Below, in pieces: positions 45,128 through 55,675 of a DNA stretch of 64,000 nt. How positions within the stretch are numbered: the stretch's first letter is position 1; each line of letters begins with the position of its first letter. The DNA is from Cycas panzhihuaensis. Its lineage: Eukaryota > Cycadophyta. The notes below the pieces were generated by a model. That model was not told the origin of the DNA and ran no database searches. It saw nothing but the letters and a program-made list of their open reading frames with translations. Where the stretch lies: NCBI GenBank assembly GCA_023213395.1, contig CM041465.1:69943741-70007740 (forward strand), given 5' to 3'. The position numbers and the translations under genes were made by a program.

Positions 45128-45704
45128 GAAGCCAGTTTTAAAGAGGATTGAAGTTGGTTTTAAGAGAGTAAAGGAAGTTGGTATTTTTAGGAGAGAAGAA
45201 TAGTTGTTGCATTCCTAAATTAGAACGAATATAAGTGGACCAAGAGTTAGTGGCCCATGCATTATACAAACCGTGATCCAAGACATATACCGTAGGAGCA
45301 AAAATTGATGATTTGATGGATCCTGAATTGAGACGGCTAGCTAAAATCTATGCCACTCAATTCCTAGGAAAGACAAAATTTACATATTGTCCTATTGGTA
45401 TCTTAACCACCCTTCAAGAGGTGTAACAGGGAAGCCAATTAAATTGGAGCAAGTTCCTAGCATAATCAATTCAAAAACAATTGGAAGAGATTCAAGAGCC
45501 AAAAGCAACTTTTAAACATACTTCATTATTATTAGGGTTGCTTTTTGCCTAGATTCATATAGCACGACCACCCCAAGCAAATATCGAGGAGGGATGGACC
45601 CTACAACAACAATGGACAAATGTTTTTCCTTTGAACGTTTGTTCAGAATAAGTTCATCAAGCAATTAAGGCAACGATAAGGCACACGATCCTATGGTTTC
45701 AAAG

Positions 45705-46052
45705 TGTTAAAAAACTTGAATGAACGCATACATGCTTACACTCACAAAATATTTTCCATACATAGCAAGCAAACAAGATAAACACAAAAAACAATTGCAC
45801 AGTACACAGGATATGCGTGGAAAACCCTTTCAGGAAAAAAAAAAACCACCACAAAAGATCTATCGATCACATTGGTTACCACTTGATTGATATGAATATG
45901 CAAGGGACTCTGAGATATTTATAATCCCTCAAGAGATGTCAACCCTTAAAGGTTGTGACTCTCTGAATAACTTGCATCTTTTTGTTAATCACATGATTAA
46001 ACCACCACATTAACATTAACAAGTGGCTTAATATTAAACTACCATTCTAACA
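45705..46052 (-). repeat. 3' LTR of copia E
   Basis: TGTTAAAAAACTTG...CATTCTAACA, 348 bp, paired with 46935-47277. Confidence 0.82.
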
Positions 46053-46169
46053 TCCCCCCTTAATGTGAATGTGGGCAATCTACAGTAGTTTAGTTACCAT
46101 GAAGGCTTGGACTATCCTACTTTTTTATCCTTGTCAATACATTCCCCCTCAAAGATAACTTCTATGAGT

Positions 46170-46720
46170 CCCTATCTAGTATGCATATTTGTGAATTGAT
46201 CTTTAGTAAGCACATTGGTGAAGACGTCAACAAGTTGATATTCACTCGAACAATAGTCAACCTACAGCTTCCCTGAACTGATCTGTTCATAGATGTAGTG
46301 ATGTTGTATCTCAATGTGCTTTGTACAAGCATGAAACTCTAGATTCTTTGACAAGCAAATGGTACTCTGATTATCAACAAAAATAATCGAGTTTCCATTT
46401 GATACTCCAAGAACTTCCAAGAGACCTTGCAACCATACAACTTCTTTTGCACCAACATTGAGTCCTTGATATTCTACCTTTATAGAAGATAACACCATCA
46501 TTTGTTGCTTCTTTAACTACCACGAAACAAATCCATTGCCAACACCAAAGATAGATCCAACAATGGATTTTTGAACGTCAGAGTCTCCTCCCCAACCAAT
46601 ATCAGTGTAGCCATACAACTTTATCTCTTCACCATGAAGGTATTTGAGCCTAAGATTAAGTGTCCCTTTCAAGTACTTCAGAATCAACTTTGCTACAATC
46701 CAATGTGGTTCTTGAGGATT
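46170..46720 (-). pseudogene. E RNase H end
   Basis: Minus strand. It reads LKYLKGTLNLRLKYLHGEEI, YTDIGWGGDSDVQKS, then SSIKVEYQGLNVGAKEVVWL, IIFVDNQSTICLSKN and CTKHIEIQHHYIYEQI. This is the copia RNase H and tail; the open part is 46501-46262. The catalytic Asp blocks are visible. A short tail (DVFTNVLTKDQF) follows toward 46200. Confidence 0.8.
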
Positions 46721-46934
46721 CTAATACCATGTGAAGATTGGCATTACAACAAAACTTCGGAGTGTTAGTATCGATACAAATCTCGTATTTGAACACCCCA
46801 CAGGGCGATTAGTCCCAAGGCCTAGGGTGGCAGTTAGTCAACGTAAATAATCCTCGAGATGTAGCAGTTAGTCCAACACCCCCTCTCTGATGTTACTCGA
46901 GAGGAATTGATCCTGGGGTGCGGGTCTGATATCA

Positions 46935-47277
46935 GATTAGAAAATATGAATAAACACATACATGTTTACACTCGCAGAATCTTTTCCATACATAGTAAGC
47001 AAATAGTAAACACAGAAAATAGTTGCACAATACACAGGATATATGTGGGAAACCCTTTTAGAAAAAAAATCCACCACAAAAGATCTATCAATCACATTGG
47101 TTACCACTTGATTGATATGAATATATAAGGGACTACGGGATATTTATAATCCCTCAAGAGATGTCAACCCTTAAACGCTTTGACTCTCCAAATAACTTGC
47201 ACCTTTTTATTAATCACATAATTAAACCACCACATTAACGTTAACAAATGGCTTAATATTAAATTGCCACGCTAACA
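46935..47277 (-). repeat. 5' LTR of copia E
   Basis: Aligned with 45705-46052; its left end has decayed from TG to GA. Ends CACGCTAACA. Confidence 0.82.
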
Positions 47278-47640
47278 CAAGGTGTTCCACATCTTACTCA
47301 TCCTCATCACCCTAAGAAGAAAGCTAGGAAACAAACATGACAAGTGGTTGAATCAATAAAAACAAAGTCTATTGAAGAAACAACCCTGCCACGCCAAACA
47401 TAATTGGGTGAGGGAACTTCCCAATGTCGAGGAAGCATTGAAAACAAAATTCAACAAATGAAAGGTTGTCTCAATGAAATGGTGGAAAAACAAAAGCAAC
47501 AACACCATCAAATCATGAAGTTACGAAAAGAATTAAAGGACGAAACGACAGAAATGGAGAATTTAATGAAAAATAATGAAGATATGGCGCAGGACGTACA
47601 CAAGAAGGATGCTCGAATAGGTGAGCTACAGGAGTAGCTC

Positions 47641-48570
47641 ACAAGTAGAAGTAGGGGAAGGTGATGCACTATTGAAAAAAAAAAAGAACAAAATTTTAAC
47701 AAAGAGAGCAGCAACAATTTTTGGCGAAGTTGAGAAAGGATACCCCAAACATTTTTTGAACCTCCAAACAGATATATGTAGCGGTTTTGGATCTAGTACA
47801 CTTGGGAATGGTCAGGGACATTTCCAAGGACAATTAAGGTGAAGATCCAACAAAGAAAATAAGGAAAACAGTTGAAAATCGGCTTACGAACAGTTTTGGA
47901 ATGATTATAGGAAGCTTCTAGAATGCAATGAATGGTTGCAAGTTAGAAAACAAGCCCTCAAGGAACGGTTCTCAACAAATAGAAGAACAATTTTGCACAC
48001 AATGGAATGGTTCTAAAGAAGTGAACACGTCAGACTAGTTCTGCACCCAAACTAACGAAAAGACAATAGTACGGTCATACAGATGTATAAATGTACAAAG
48101 TGGCATATGTTAATCATTAATTAAGGTTTTGTGTCATGAAAGGTCAAAAGATATGATATAAAATTGTGACCTTTCAAATTTTTGGCCATGTAAAAGAGTA
48201 TAAATAGGTCATTTCTCCCATTGGTTCAATGGTGAGAGTTAGATATTGAAAGTGATGTAATGTTCTATGAGCATATTCAATGTTAATTAATGAAAAATAT
48301 AAGTTATGAGGAAAGACTTGTGCATTCTATGTGATTGATAATTAGTTGCCTATGTTGTAAATGAATATGTTGCATATGTGAGAAATGTTGTAAAGTTGTT
48401 ATATACATTGCAATTAACCTGAGTGCAATCGACATCAAGGAGTGCAGAGGACACATGGTAACTACATTAGCGTACGGTTTCGGGACACCAGTGGGCCGAG
48501 TAGTAGTCAATAATACCACTACAAAAATCCACGTAAGAACTAGGTTGACCAACCCAAGCTAATCCTAATA
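47641..48570 (+). repeat. D2 3' untranslated region and probable 3' LTR
   Basis: After the coiled coil the sequence keeps the TACCCCAAAC-like motif found before the C LTRs. A long AT-rich LTR-like stretch with a TATA-like GAGTATAAATAGG (about 48195-48207) follows. I cannot fix the LTR ends, as no second copy is in the window. Confidence 0.4.
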
Positions 48571-48787
48571 AAAAATTAAAAAAAAGTGTCATTGGTGGAT
48601 TCCAAACTCCAATTAACTAAATTAAACTAAAATTGAGTTATATAAACTCAATTTTTAAGATTATGAAGCTCATTTGAATAAGTTCTTTTTAATTTTTCTT
48701 TTGAGAATTTCGAGTTGGGGTTTAGATGAGAAATTGAGGAGATAGAGCTCCAAGGCCAATTTCAAGCTAAGAGAGTAGCTTAGCATC

Positions 48788-49090
48788 ATGGAGGGTTTAA
48801 GGAGTGCATCCAACTCTACTAAATATCCACTATGGAAATATGTCACAATTGTTCTACAAAAGACAAAGGAAGGATGTGGTACCTGCAAAATTCAATGGAA
48901 CTTTTATGGCTCTCTTCAATTTGCAAGCATATACCATAAGGTTAAGGCCCATTTATGCAGTCTAAAGGGGTAGGGGATTCGTGTTTGCACTGGGATAGAT
49001 GATGTTGAATGCTAGATTTTTATTAATGAATAGGTGAGAGCTAAAGGCTAACCATCGGCAATTGCTTTGCCTATTGCCCCGTCATCTAGT
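48788..49090 (+). pseudogene. hAT-type transposase BED-finger fragment
   Basis: Starting at ATG 48788: TKYPLWKYVT, CGTCKIQWNFYGS and VKAHLCSLKG*GIRVC. This fits the N-terminal BED zinc-finger pattern of plant hAT transposase-like proteins (PLW.YVT...GGG...CN.C......R.KAHL..I.G.GI..C). The second zinc Cys is Tyr and stops follow. Only the N-terminal part exists; no catalytic core was found nearby. Confidence 0.6.
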
Positions 49091-50837
49091 TCTATTCAAT
49101 GAAAGCCTACTTTAATATTTTATGAACCTGATCATGGACATAAGTAGTAATTAATTAATGACTAAAGGGTATAAGTGAAAAGTCATACCTATTTAGATGG
49201 ACACTATAATGAATATAAATATGCATATGTCATCATAACATTAATATCATTCATTTTATTATAAATTTATTGGTCTTCAAACTTGGACTCTTCAATGTAT
49301 TTGGAGATTGGTCGTCTCAAATAGGCTAAGTGCGTTATTAATTGACATTGTGAACTGCCTTGTTCATACTTCCTCACCTCCAATTATAAATTAGATGATG
49401 TCTATATAAGCAAGTGACCATCCATTAGTGTACACAGGTAACCAACCATTATACTCATCAGTTTGATAAGGCAGATACTTAAGACACAGAAGACGAGTAA
49501 CTCCTTGTTGCAACATTTCAATCTTAGCATAACACTAAGGAGACCTAGTACATCAATCCAAAAGCCACTCGTCACATGACAAGCAAACAAAAGTGGTTCC
49601 AAAACATGAATGAATCATCAGGGGTCAATGTCACGCTCAGAGATGTCTCCCAAAATAAGTAGTATCAAAGCCACCATTCCAGTTTCTATTATTTTTTTCT
49701 ATCATTATATTGTTGTTACCTCTAAATTATCATTCACCATTACCTACTTCCCATAATCCCATATTACTAGATTCCTTTTCCCCCTAGCTTTTCCTCGGTT
49801 GCTCTGCATCAATGTATCTCGCGTACGCTATCATTCCTACCTATCCCTTCTTTCTACTTTATTGGATATACCAACTCACTCCCTATTGTTTAAAGAAAGG
49901 GCGCCATTCACTCATTCTCATTCACCAATTTTCTAGCAAAACAATCATAGTCATTTCTACAATCATAATTCGAACTCAATCGATATACATTAGCAACAAT
50001 CATAGTGCCCAATTCAACTCCCCTCCCGGCATCAAATACCTCCTTGGTATTAATGGGATCATCAAGTAGCCCTTCTCATTTTTTTTTAGATTATAAGCCA
50101 AAACTCAAAGTACCACACAGAGCTTTCGATTCCCTTTGATACTTTTCAATTGTTTGTAAAGTAATCCAATCCCTTCATTAAGGTAGAAGGCTCCCCTTCC
50201 AATGCTTCCTCCTAGCATACAAGGTTAAGGTCTTGCTCATGCATAAGTTGCTTGTCTAAAGATTCAATCAATTAACCTTACTATACTGTCATTTGCTGCT
50301 ACCCCTATCCCTCCTAAAACTCTTAAATCTTCTCAATTGTTCCTTGAGCTTTATATCTACCATCACAAATTGTATCACTTTAGGATTGTGTTTTGGACTT
50401 TTTTTAAATCTTAATTCCACCATTATCACATTATTCTCCTTTAAATAATGTGCTCCTATAGACATCTTAATAGAAGCAACACCCTCCAGTCACTTGATCC
50501 TTTTCTTCTTAGAGACTAAGTATTATCTTCATACCCTAAGCATCTATCTCACATTGTTTAACCAATCTCTTTAATTATTTAGCTTCACCCATCATCTATT
50601 TGCATTTGTGAGTAGCAGATCATTCACAAGCATCCATTCTTCTTCGATTTGGGTGCCATTTCATCATAGGATTTGAGGCACCATTATTCAACATCTAATT
50701 CACATTGCGCTTATTCAACATCTGATTTCTTATTTAATCATCGTCCATTATGCACAATCGCACCACACTTGCAGTCAGCAAACACAGGCATACACACAAC
50801 AAGAAAAACAATAATTAAAAAATAAATGAATAAAGCA
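49091..50837. other. Unassigned AT-rich sequence
   Basis: No gene, LTR pair or RNA recognised. Short open frames (for example 49602-49402 minus, 49812-50069 plus) have no family features. Probably decayed transposon sequence. Confidence 0.4.
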
Positions 50838-51192
50838 TGTTGGGATTAACCCCAATGTATTTGAAGAACCGTGCACCTAGGGCCCCTCAAAGCCACCTTT
50901 GAGGCCCCCTAGAGCACCTAGAGCCTCCCAATAGCTGCCAAAGGGACTTAAAGCTGACAAAACATTATTAAGGTATGTGCATTATTTATTAAATGTTATT
51001 TTCTTAATATAGTTTGAATATTTTGTCGGCTAACGTGCAGGTCGCGTGATGGTATATGCCGCCTCCCCAAAAATCTATTTAAAGGGTGGCAATACCTCCC
51101 TGGTGTTTGTTAACACCGCCATCTTTGGAAATCATTTGTTAACTCAAAATGTGCTCAGTCTAATGTCCCGCTCTGCTCCTCTGCAACCATCA
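50838..51192 (+). repeat. LTR of element H (plus)
   Basis: TGTTGGGATTAACC...GCAACCATCA, 355 bp, followed at 51195 by the PBS. A TATA-like CTATTTAAAGGG lies near 51070-51081. No second LTR was found in the window, so the right end of H is unknown. The gag at 62862 could belong to it. Confidence 0.6.
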
Positions 51193-51194
51193 TT

Positions 51195-51206
51195 TGGTAT
51201 CAGAGT
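51195..51206 (+). other. Primer binding site of H
   Basis: TGGTATCAGAGT, one base from the initiator-Met PBS, two bases after the LTR end. Confidence 0.75.
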
Positions 51207-51723
51207 GTAGGTTGATATTCGTTTTGTTGATCTATCTTCGCTTGACGAAAGTGCAGTATATCACTGCTTGTTGGATTCCTGGCAAGCCCATCTGTCTACT
51301 AGAGAAATCGATTCGAAGTTTAGCCTTCTGTGGAAGAAGATCTCACTCTCTGAAGTCAATCTTCTACAAACTGGTTACAACTGCATTACCAGGTTCTTCA
51401 TGTTTTATGTTTTAGATATATATATATATATATATATATATTTCTCTAATATACTTTCTCCATTATATTTGAAAATTTTGGTTTTATTTGTGGCTCTGTT
51501 TGCATGATTATACTCCATTTTTTTGGTTCTCGATAAAAACTTTTAGCAGTGATTACCGTACCATTTATTTTCTTTTCTGTAGATTAAAGTCCATCGTCTA
51601 TCCTCACGTGGCTCTCCTCGTCTTCTACGCTACATATGACCTCACTGCCTTTGAAGATAGAATATTAGACGCTCCATAGATCTCTTACATCTGGTTATCA
51701 AGCCATGCAAGATAGCTAACAAC
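51207..51723 (+). other. H interior with exon-like pieces of unknown origin
   Basis: 51207-51410 is open (LLDSWQAHLSTREIDSKF, LLWKKISLSEVNLLQTGYN). 51583-51680 follows a splice-acceptor-like TTTTCTGTAG and reads KSIVYPHVALLVFYATYDLT. I do not recognise either. A TA repeat lies at 51415-51441. Confidence 0.35.
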
Positions 51724-51937
51724 GGTTGCACCATCACGTATATGTGCCTTTCTTAACCCATCAAGCTCCACAGGATTCTTTATAAGCCTTTGAAAGGGCC
51801 AGAGGTGATTATTGTTGCAAAACTCTATCAGGTTGCACCATCACGTATATGTGCCTTTCTTAACCCATCAAGCTCCATGGGATTCTTTATAAGCCTTTGA
51901 AAGGGCCAGAGGTGATAATTGTTGCAAAACTCTGTCA
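51724..51937 (-). pseudogene. Aminopeptidase P-like exon fragment, tandemly doubled
   Basis: Two adjacent 107-bp copies (51724-51830, 51831-51937). The minus strand reads SPLALSKAYK in one frame and KNPMELDGLRKAHIRDGAT in another, which fits Xaa-Pro aminopeptidase (APP1-like) around SPI..SKAIKNPVELDG..KAHIRDGAAV. One frameshift separates the two parts. It is a fragment of about 35 codons with no metal site, so a captured exon piece and not an enzyme. Confidence 0.6.
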
Positions 51938-52111
51938 GAAGGTAGCTTTGTACACAAGCCAAGATTGTGATGTGTCTTCGCCTCTGTTCTCTTACGTTGG
52001 ACTCATTCCCAGATCTCTCGAGTGATCCTCATCTCCTTGACCCATCCCGATCTGTGATCGATTATTTATCAAATCCTTTCAAGTATCTGTCCTTCACTCA
52101 TGCCTTTCAAT

Positions 52112-52258
52112 ACCTTGTAGTAAGGCCCCCCCAACCAGAGTAATCAGATCTCTCGTCACTACGGACAGTATATCTGTACAAGATACAACGCCCGGGCACT
52201 GTGCTACCATCGCAGTCTTTGCTTGTATAACTGCATCAAAACCTTGCATGCACAATAT
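52112..52258 (-). pseudogene. Class III peroxidase fragment
   Basis: Minus strand: [18 protein letters not shown] then [20 protein letters not shown]. It matches the plant secretory peroxidase block RGFDVID.AK...E..CPGVVSCADIL..A.RD.V.L.GG. About 40 codons, with the two conserved Cys kept. It is joined in frame to the PP1 fragment upstream, then diverges and stops at 52094. Confidence 0.8.
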
Positions 52259-52371
52259 CTTCTCATCTATGAGAGCAGCAACTGGTAAACAGTTGAAACA
52301 GTCAGTAAAAATTTTCCTTAACTTGATGTTGGATTTGCGCTTACGTTCATCATAGAAGCCATATATACGAT
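52259..52371 (-). pseudogene. PP1 (TOPP-type) phosphatase exon fragment
   Basis: Minus strand: [19 protein letters not shown] then [20 protein letters not shown] and ILCM. This is the serine/threonine phosphatase PP1 block [40 protein letters not shown]. The fragment ends just before HGG and continues directly as peroxidase. The preceding 40 codons (VVRINPEDVRFT*DSIANHF) belong to neither family and may be a further captured piece. Confidence 0.85.
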
Positions 52372-52563
52372 TGATCGTACTGCGAAACAGTCCACTCAAC
52401 GCTCGCCTCACCCTACTATGGGACTTACTGAAGTGATTCGCGATTGAATCCTAAGTGAACCTGACATCCTCAGGATTAATTCTTACCACACTCATCATTG
52501 CAGGATAACCAAGTCATCCGCGCTGCCCATTTTTTTCCCTTTCATTTTTCTTATATATAAAAA

Positions 52564-52567
<4 letters not shown>

Positions 52568-52642
<75 letters not shown>
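52568..52642. repeat. TA dinucleotide microsatellite
   Basis: About 75 bases of uninterrupted TA repeat. Confidence 0.95.
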
Positions 52643-52645
<3 letters not shown>

Positions 52646-53795
52646 CGATTCAGTGAGTGTGCCCTCCTCCGTCAAAAATCCATGTTTTTTGGTCTGCTTT
52701 ATCAAGTTTTTAAATCATTTTTAGTCTCTGTTCAGCCGCACTGTTTGCCATTCGAATTCGACGTATTTTATTATCACTTTTTTTATTTCTCTAAAGTTTG
52801 ATTTAATAAAACTAAATTGAGTATTATTTGGAGTCCGGGCGAGGTAGTTTAGTTATAAGGCCCTCAAGGCGCTAGCCCCCAATTTCGTGCCGCTCCACAT
52901 GACCTTCAACTTTCTTTAAAGGGGTTAATTCAATTTTTATAAAATTTTCCTTTTTTTTTTTTGTAAATACATAGGGTATTTGGCTATTTTCTGTAATATC
53001 TTTTCACTAGGGTATCGGTTTCTGACAAAACATATCCCGTTGAGTCCAGAATTTTGTGGGCTATAGTTTAGACTGGCTATTTGCTACCTTTGGAGCCGAT
53101 TTGACCTGATTTTAATAAGTTTAAGTCAATCATTTTTTTAAAAGCCTTTTTGAGTTATTAACATAAAAAGTACCTTCCACTATTTTCGTTATAACTTTTT
53201 TGTTTCATATCAGATCTCAGATTCGTCAGTTTCGTTGGGAAGCTGACTCATTTCTCTTCGAACTGACATATTTATTTATAAATTCTAAAGTTTTCTTGCA
53301 GACTTTCAAAGCAGACAAAGTTGAGGTACATAAAAACTCCTAATTTGTCATTATTATACATTTTTATACACTATTTCTCAAGTTTATTGACTCAAAGCAT
53401 ATTAAGCAACTCTTTAAATTATATTTGATCATTCTACATTGTTTTATAAGCTTTTTACTAGTATTTCATCACCTTTTGAGCCCCTAGGCTCCCGTTAAGT
53501 CCCAAAAAGTGGACCATATCATTTGTGCATTAAAATCTTGACTTGCAGGAACCCATTCTCAAAACGGTCATATCCGTTGAACAGATATTTTATTGATTTT
53601 CAAACTGGTATAATCTCATCTTAATTTGATATTGTTTAGTACAACTTTGAAGCTGATCAACTTAAGTATTCAATATATCCCAACAGGCTTGTCCCATTAA
53701 CCTTTTAAGGTGTTCTTTCTTTTATTTTTCTTATTGATCACTCATAATACATGTTTGAGGCTTTCATTTGACTTTTATATAGTTTCTTTTAAGTT
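52643..53795. other. Unassigned AT-rich sequence, possible SINE-like head
   Basis: No coding region. 52833-52900 (GGGCGAGGTAGTTTAGTTAT, then GTGCCGCTCC) vaguely resembles a tRNA-derived SINE head with A and B boxes, but no tail or TSD was found. The DNA continues across A3 at 61492 (the GATTT site is in it) and may be the LTR or leader of the copia element whose gag is at 62862. Confidence 0.35.
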
Positions 53796-53800
53796 GATTT

Positions 53801-54326
53801 TGTGAAAAATTGGCATTAGGCCACATTAGTCCCAAGATCAAAAGTACAAGCACAATACTACAAATGCATGAAAGCATATAACATAAAGCACACAAGGAGA
53901 AAAAAAGGAGCAAGGTAAAGATACCAGAAATGGGGGGGTTGGAATTAGTCCAACCACCAAAGAGTCCTTCAGCTTGATTAGCAAACTGACAGAATAACAA
54001 TGAGCTCCTCCTTTTCATGATGAGACAATGAGGAGAGCTCTCATTATATAGAGTGAAATGAGAGACCTAAGGCCTTGGATGTTTGACAAGTGTCAAACAT
54101 CCAAGATACATGCCTTGCATGTTGGACACATGTCCTTTTGGGCTCTCATGTGAGCAAAAGTGCATGAGGGTCCATTTGACCCTTTAGTGACAACGTTGTG
54201 TCACTAGAAAGAATGTGGGTGTGCACTTTATCACTTAAGTGATAAGTCACCCCTAAAGTAAAAAGTGCATATATTACATGAAAAATAAAAGTACATTAAC
54301 TTAACATTTAAACATAAGGTTTAACA
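53801..54326 (-). repeat. 3' LTR of A3
   Basis: 526 bp. The minus strand starts TGTTAAACCTTATG and ends TTTTTCACA. A TATA-like CTCTATATAATGAG lies at about 54050-54037 (minus). Confidence 0.93.
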
Positions 54327-55219
54327 CCCCTTCTTGCTTATAATGTTAAGTCGGACACCAAGACCATCTCTAAATTTTACAAATTTGTCTCTACCAAGTG
54401 GCTTGGTAAAGATATCTGCCGTCTGTTGCTCCGTTGGTCGATATTGAAGTGTGATCTCACCACTGTGTACATGCTCCCTGATGAAATGGTGGTGAACTTC
54501 AATATGCTTGGTCCGTACGTGGAAAATGCGATTCTTAGTTAGCTTGAGGACACTCTGATTGTCACAATGAAGGCTGGTCGGTTGCTGCTGCTGAAATCCA
54601 AGCTCAACAAGAATCCATCGAAGCCAGATAGCCTCACAAGCTGCATTGACTGCAGCATTGTACTCTGCTTTAGTGGAGGACAAGGTAACATTTAGTTGCT
54701 TCTTGCAACTCCATGAAACAGCTGCTGAACCAAGGGTGAAACAGTAACCCGAGGTAGATTTCCTGCTATCCTGGCATCCCGCCTAATCGTAATCGAGAAC
54801 CCCTCCAAAGTGAAGTTCTCCTTATGTACATACTCAAGTCCAAGCTGCAATGTTCCTTTGATATACTTGAGTATGCGTTTTACTGCTTGCCAATACTTCT
54901 GATTGGGTTGAGACATGAAGCGAGAGCAAATTCCAACTGCAAATGAGATGTCTGGACGAGTGTTGGTGAGATATATCAAGCTACCAATCAACTGTCGATA
55001 AAGAGTGGAATCTGGTTCGCCTTCCTCATTAAGAGAAAGCTTGGTGCCGTTCTCCATGGGTGTAGGCGCCGTCTTGCAGTCATGCATCCTGAATCTCTGC
55101 AAGATGTCCCAAGAATATTTTGCTTGGGAAATAAAGATATAGCCTGGCTGTTGCCACACCTCAAAGCCTAGAAAGTAATGGAGAAGTCCAAGATCAGTCA
55201 TCTCAAAACTTCTCTTCAA
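54327..55219 (-). pseudogene. A3 RT end and RNase H
   Basis: Minus strand. RT continues after the TRIM insertion with FEMTDLGLLHYFLGFEVWQQ, PTPMENGTKLSLNEEGEPDS and QLIGSLIYLTNTRPDIS. A frameshift near 54790 separates it from RNase H: STKAEYNAAVNAACEAIWLR, LHCDNQSVLKLTKN, RTKHIEVHHHFIREHV and TADIFTKPLGRDKF. The open parts are 55219-54692 and 54683-54321. Confidence 0.88.
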
Positions 55220-55242
55220 ATCATCCTGGAGAACATTGATTT

Positions 55243-55412
55243 AAGATCAAGTGTAGTATCTGTTCTTATCAGTTTAATATCCGATACGTGGTTCATTGAA
55301 CCACATGATATTAAATTAATTTTTCACCGGGGAAGGCCCATTCCGTAGCTTGCTACGGGGCCCTTCGAGCGTCGCTCTTGTATTGCACTACAACACGAGC
55401 CCGGCGCACCCT
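55243..55412 (+). ncRNA. U2: 5'-truncated U2 snRNA copy (retro-derived)
   Basis: Starts at AAGATCAAGTGTAGTATCTG, which corresponds to about nucleotide 24 of plant U2, and runs to the 3' end (GGCGCACCCT). It holds the branch-site recognition GUAGUA, TTCTTATCAGTTTAATATC and stem-loop IIb (GTGGTTCATTGAACCAC, perfectly paired). An Sm-like AATTTTT follows, then a stem III with CCGTAGC/GCTACGG, and loop IV (TTGCACTACA). The first ~23 nt with stem I are missing, and there is no USE/TATA promoter upstream, so it is not a working gene. It abuts the TRIM LTR at 55423. Confidence 0.9.
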
Positions 55413-55422
55413 CCCCACTAAA

Positions 55423-55484
55423 CGTTTTACCATCACACCAAAAGACCGGCCTAGTAGTGGAGAGGGCTCCGCGGAGTTTTAACA
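55423..55484 (-). repeat. 62-bp LTR of the U2-TRIM (3' copy)
   Basis: Ends CGTTTTACC where the partner has TGTTTTACC; otherwise the two copies read the same. It borders U2-derived sequence and not a target site. Confidence 0.85.
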
Positions 55485-55613
55485 CGCCCATGCAGCGACC
55501 ACCCACACACCAGATTTAACCAACCATGGGAACGCCGACCATCCACGGGGGGAATTCGTCCACCGCCGCAGGAGGGGGGAATGGACCCGACGACACTGGC
55601 TCTGATACCAAAC

Positions 55614-55675
55614 TGTTTTACCATCACACCAAAAGACCGGCCTAGTAGTGGAGAGGGCTCCGCGGAGTTTTAACA
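55614..55675 (-). repeat. 62-bp LTR of the U2-TRIM (5' copy)
   Basis: TGTTTTACCATCAC...GTTTTAACA on the plus strand. The PBS complement GGCTCTGATACCA (55598-55610) lies three bases to its left. Confidence 0.88.

Larger units (their letters stand above)
45700..47282 (-). mobile_element. Deleted copia element E
   Basis: LTRs are at 45705-46052 and 46935-47277 (about 345 bp), in minus orientation. The flanks CAAAG (45700-45704) and CAAGG (47278-47282) form a TSD with one mismatch. The PPT complement (TCCCCCCTTAATG) follows the left LTR, and a decayed PBS (GTCTGATATCA, 46924-46934) precedes the right. Only the end of pol remains, so most of the interior has been lost. Confidence 0.85.
45128..47640 (+). 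pseudogene. D2 extra ORF, split by element E
   Basis: Plus strand. 45290-45704 reads PELRRLAKIYATQFLGKTKF, TYCPIGI and LNWSKFLA, aligning with RLQWIAKVINSRFL...YTYIPGG...MNWSEFLA of C1. After E the frame resumes at 47278 and includes 47404-47637, a Lys/Gln/Glu coiled coil (IENKIQQMKGCLNEMVEKQK, DARIGELQE). Several stops. This divergent version shows the ORF is older than the C1-C2 split. Confidence 0.55.
55243..55675 (-). mobile_element. TRIM element fused to U2 sequence, inserted in A3 RT
   Basis: On the minus strand: LTR (55675-55614, 62 bp, TGTTAAAACTCC...GGTAAAACA), PBS TGGTATCAGAGCC (55610-55598), a 113-bp interior, a second LTR (55484-55423), then antisense U2 to 55243. The LTRs are nearly identical. 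Removing the whole block restores the A3 RT frame (GDDTKLNVLQDDLKRSFEM). The flanks do not give a clean 5-bp TSD (GATTT on the left, GAGCT on the right). No coding capacity. Confidence 0.88.

Noticed and set aside
52514-52705. ORF with a long Ile-Tyr repeat
   Set aside because: This is the translation of the TA microsatellite, not a protein.
52830-52915. tRNA-derived SINE or tRNA gene
   Set aside because: Only weak A/B-box resemblance; no cloverleaf can be drawn by eye, and no tail or TSD is visible.
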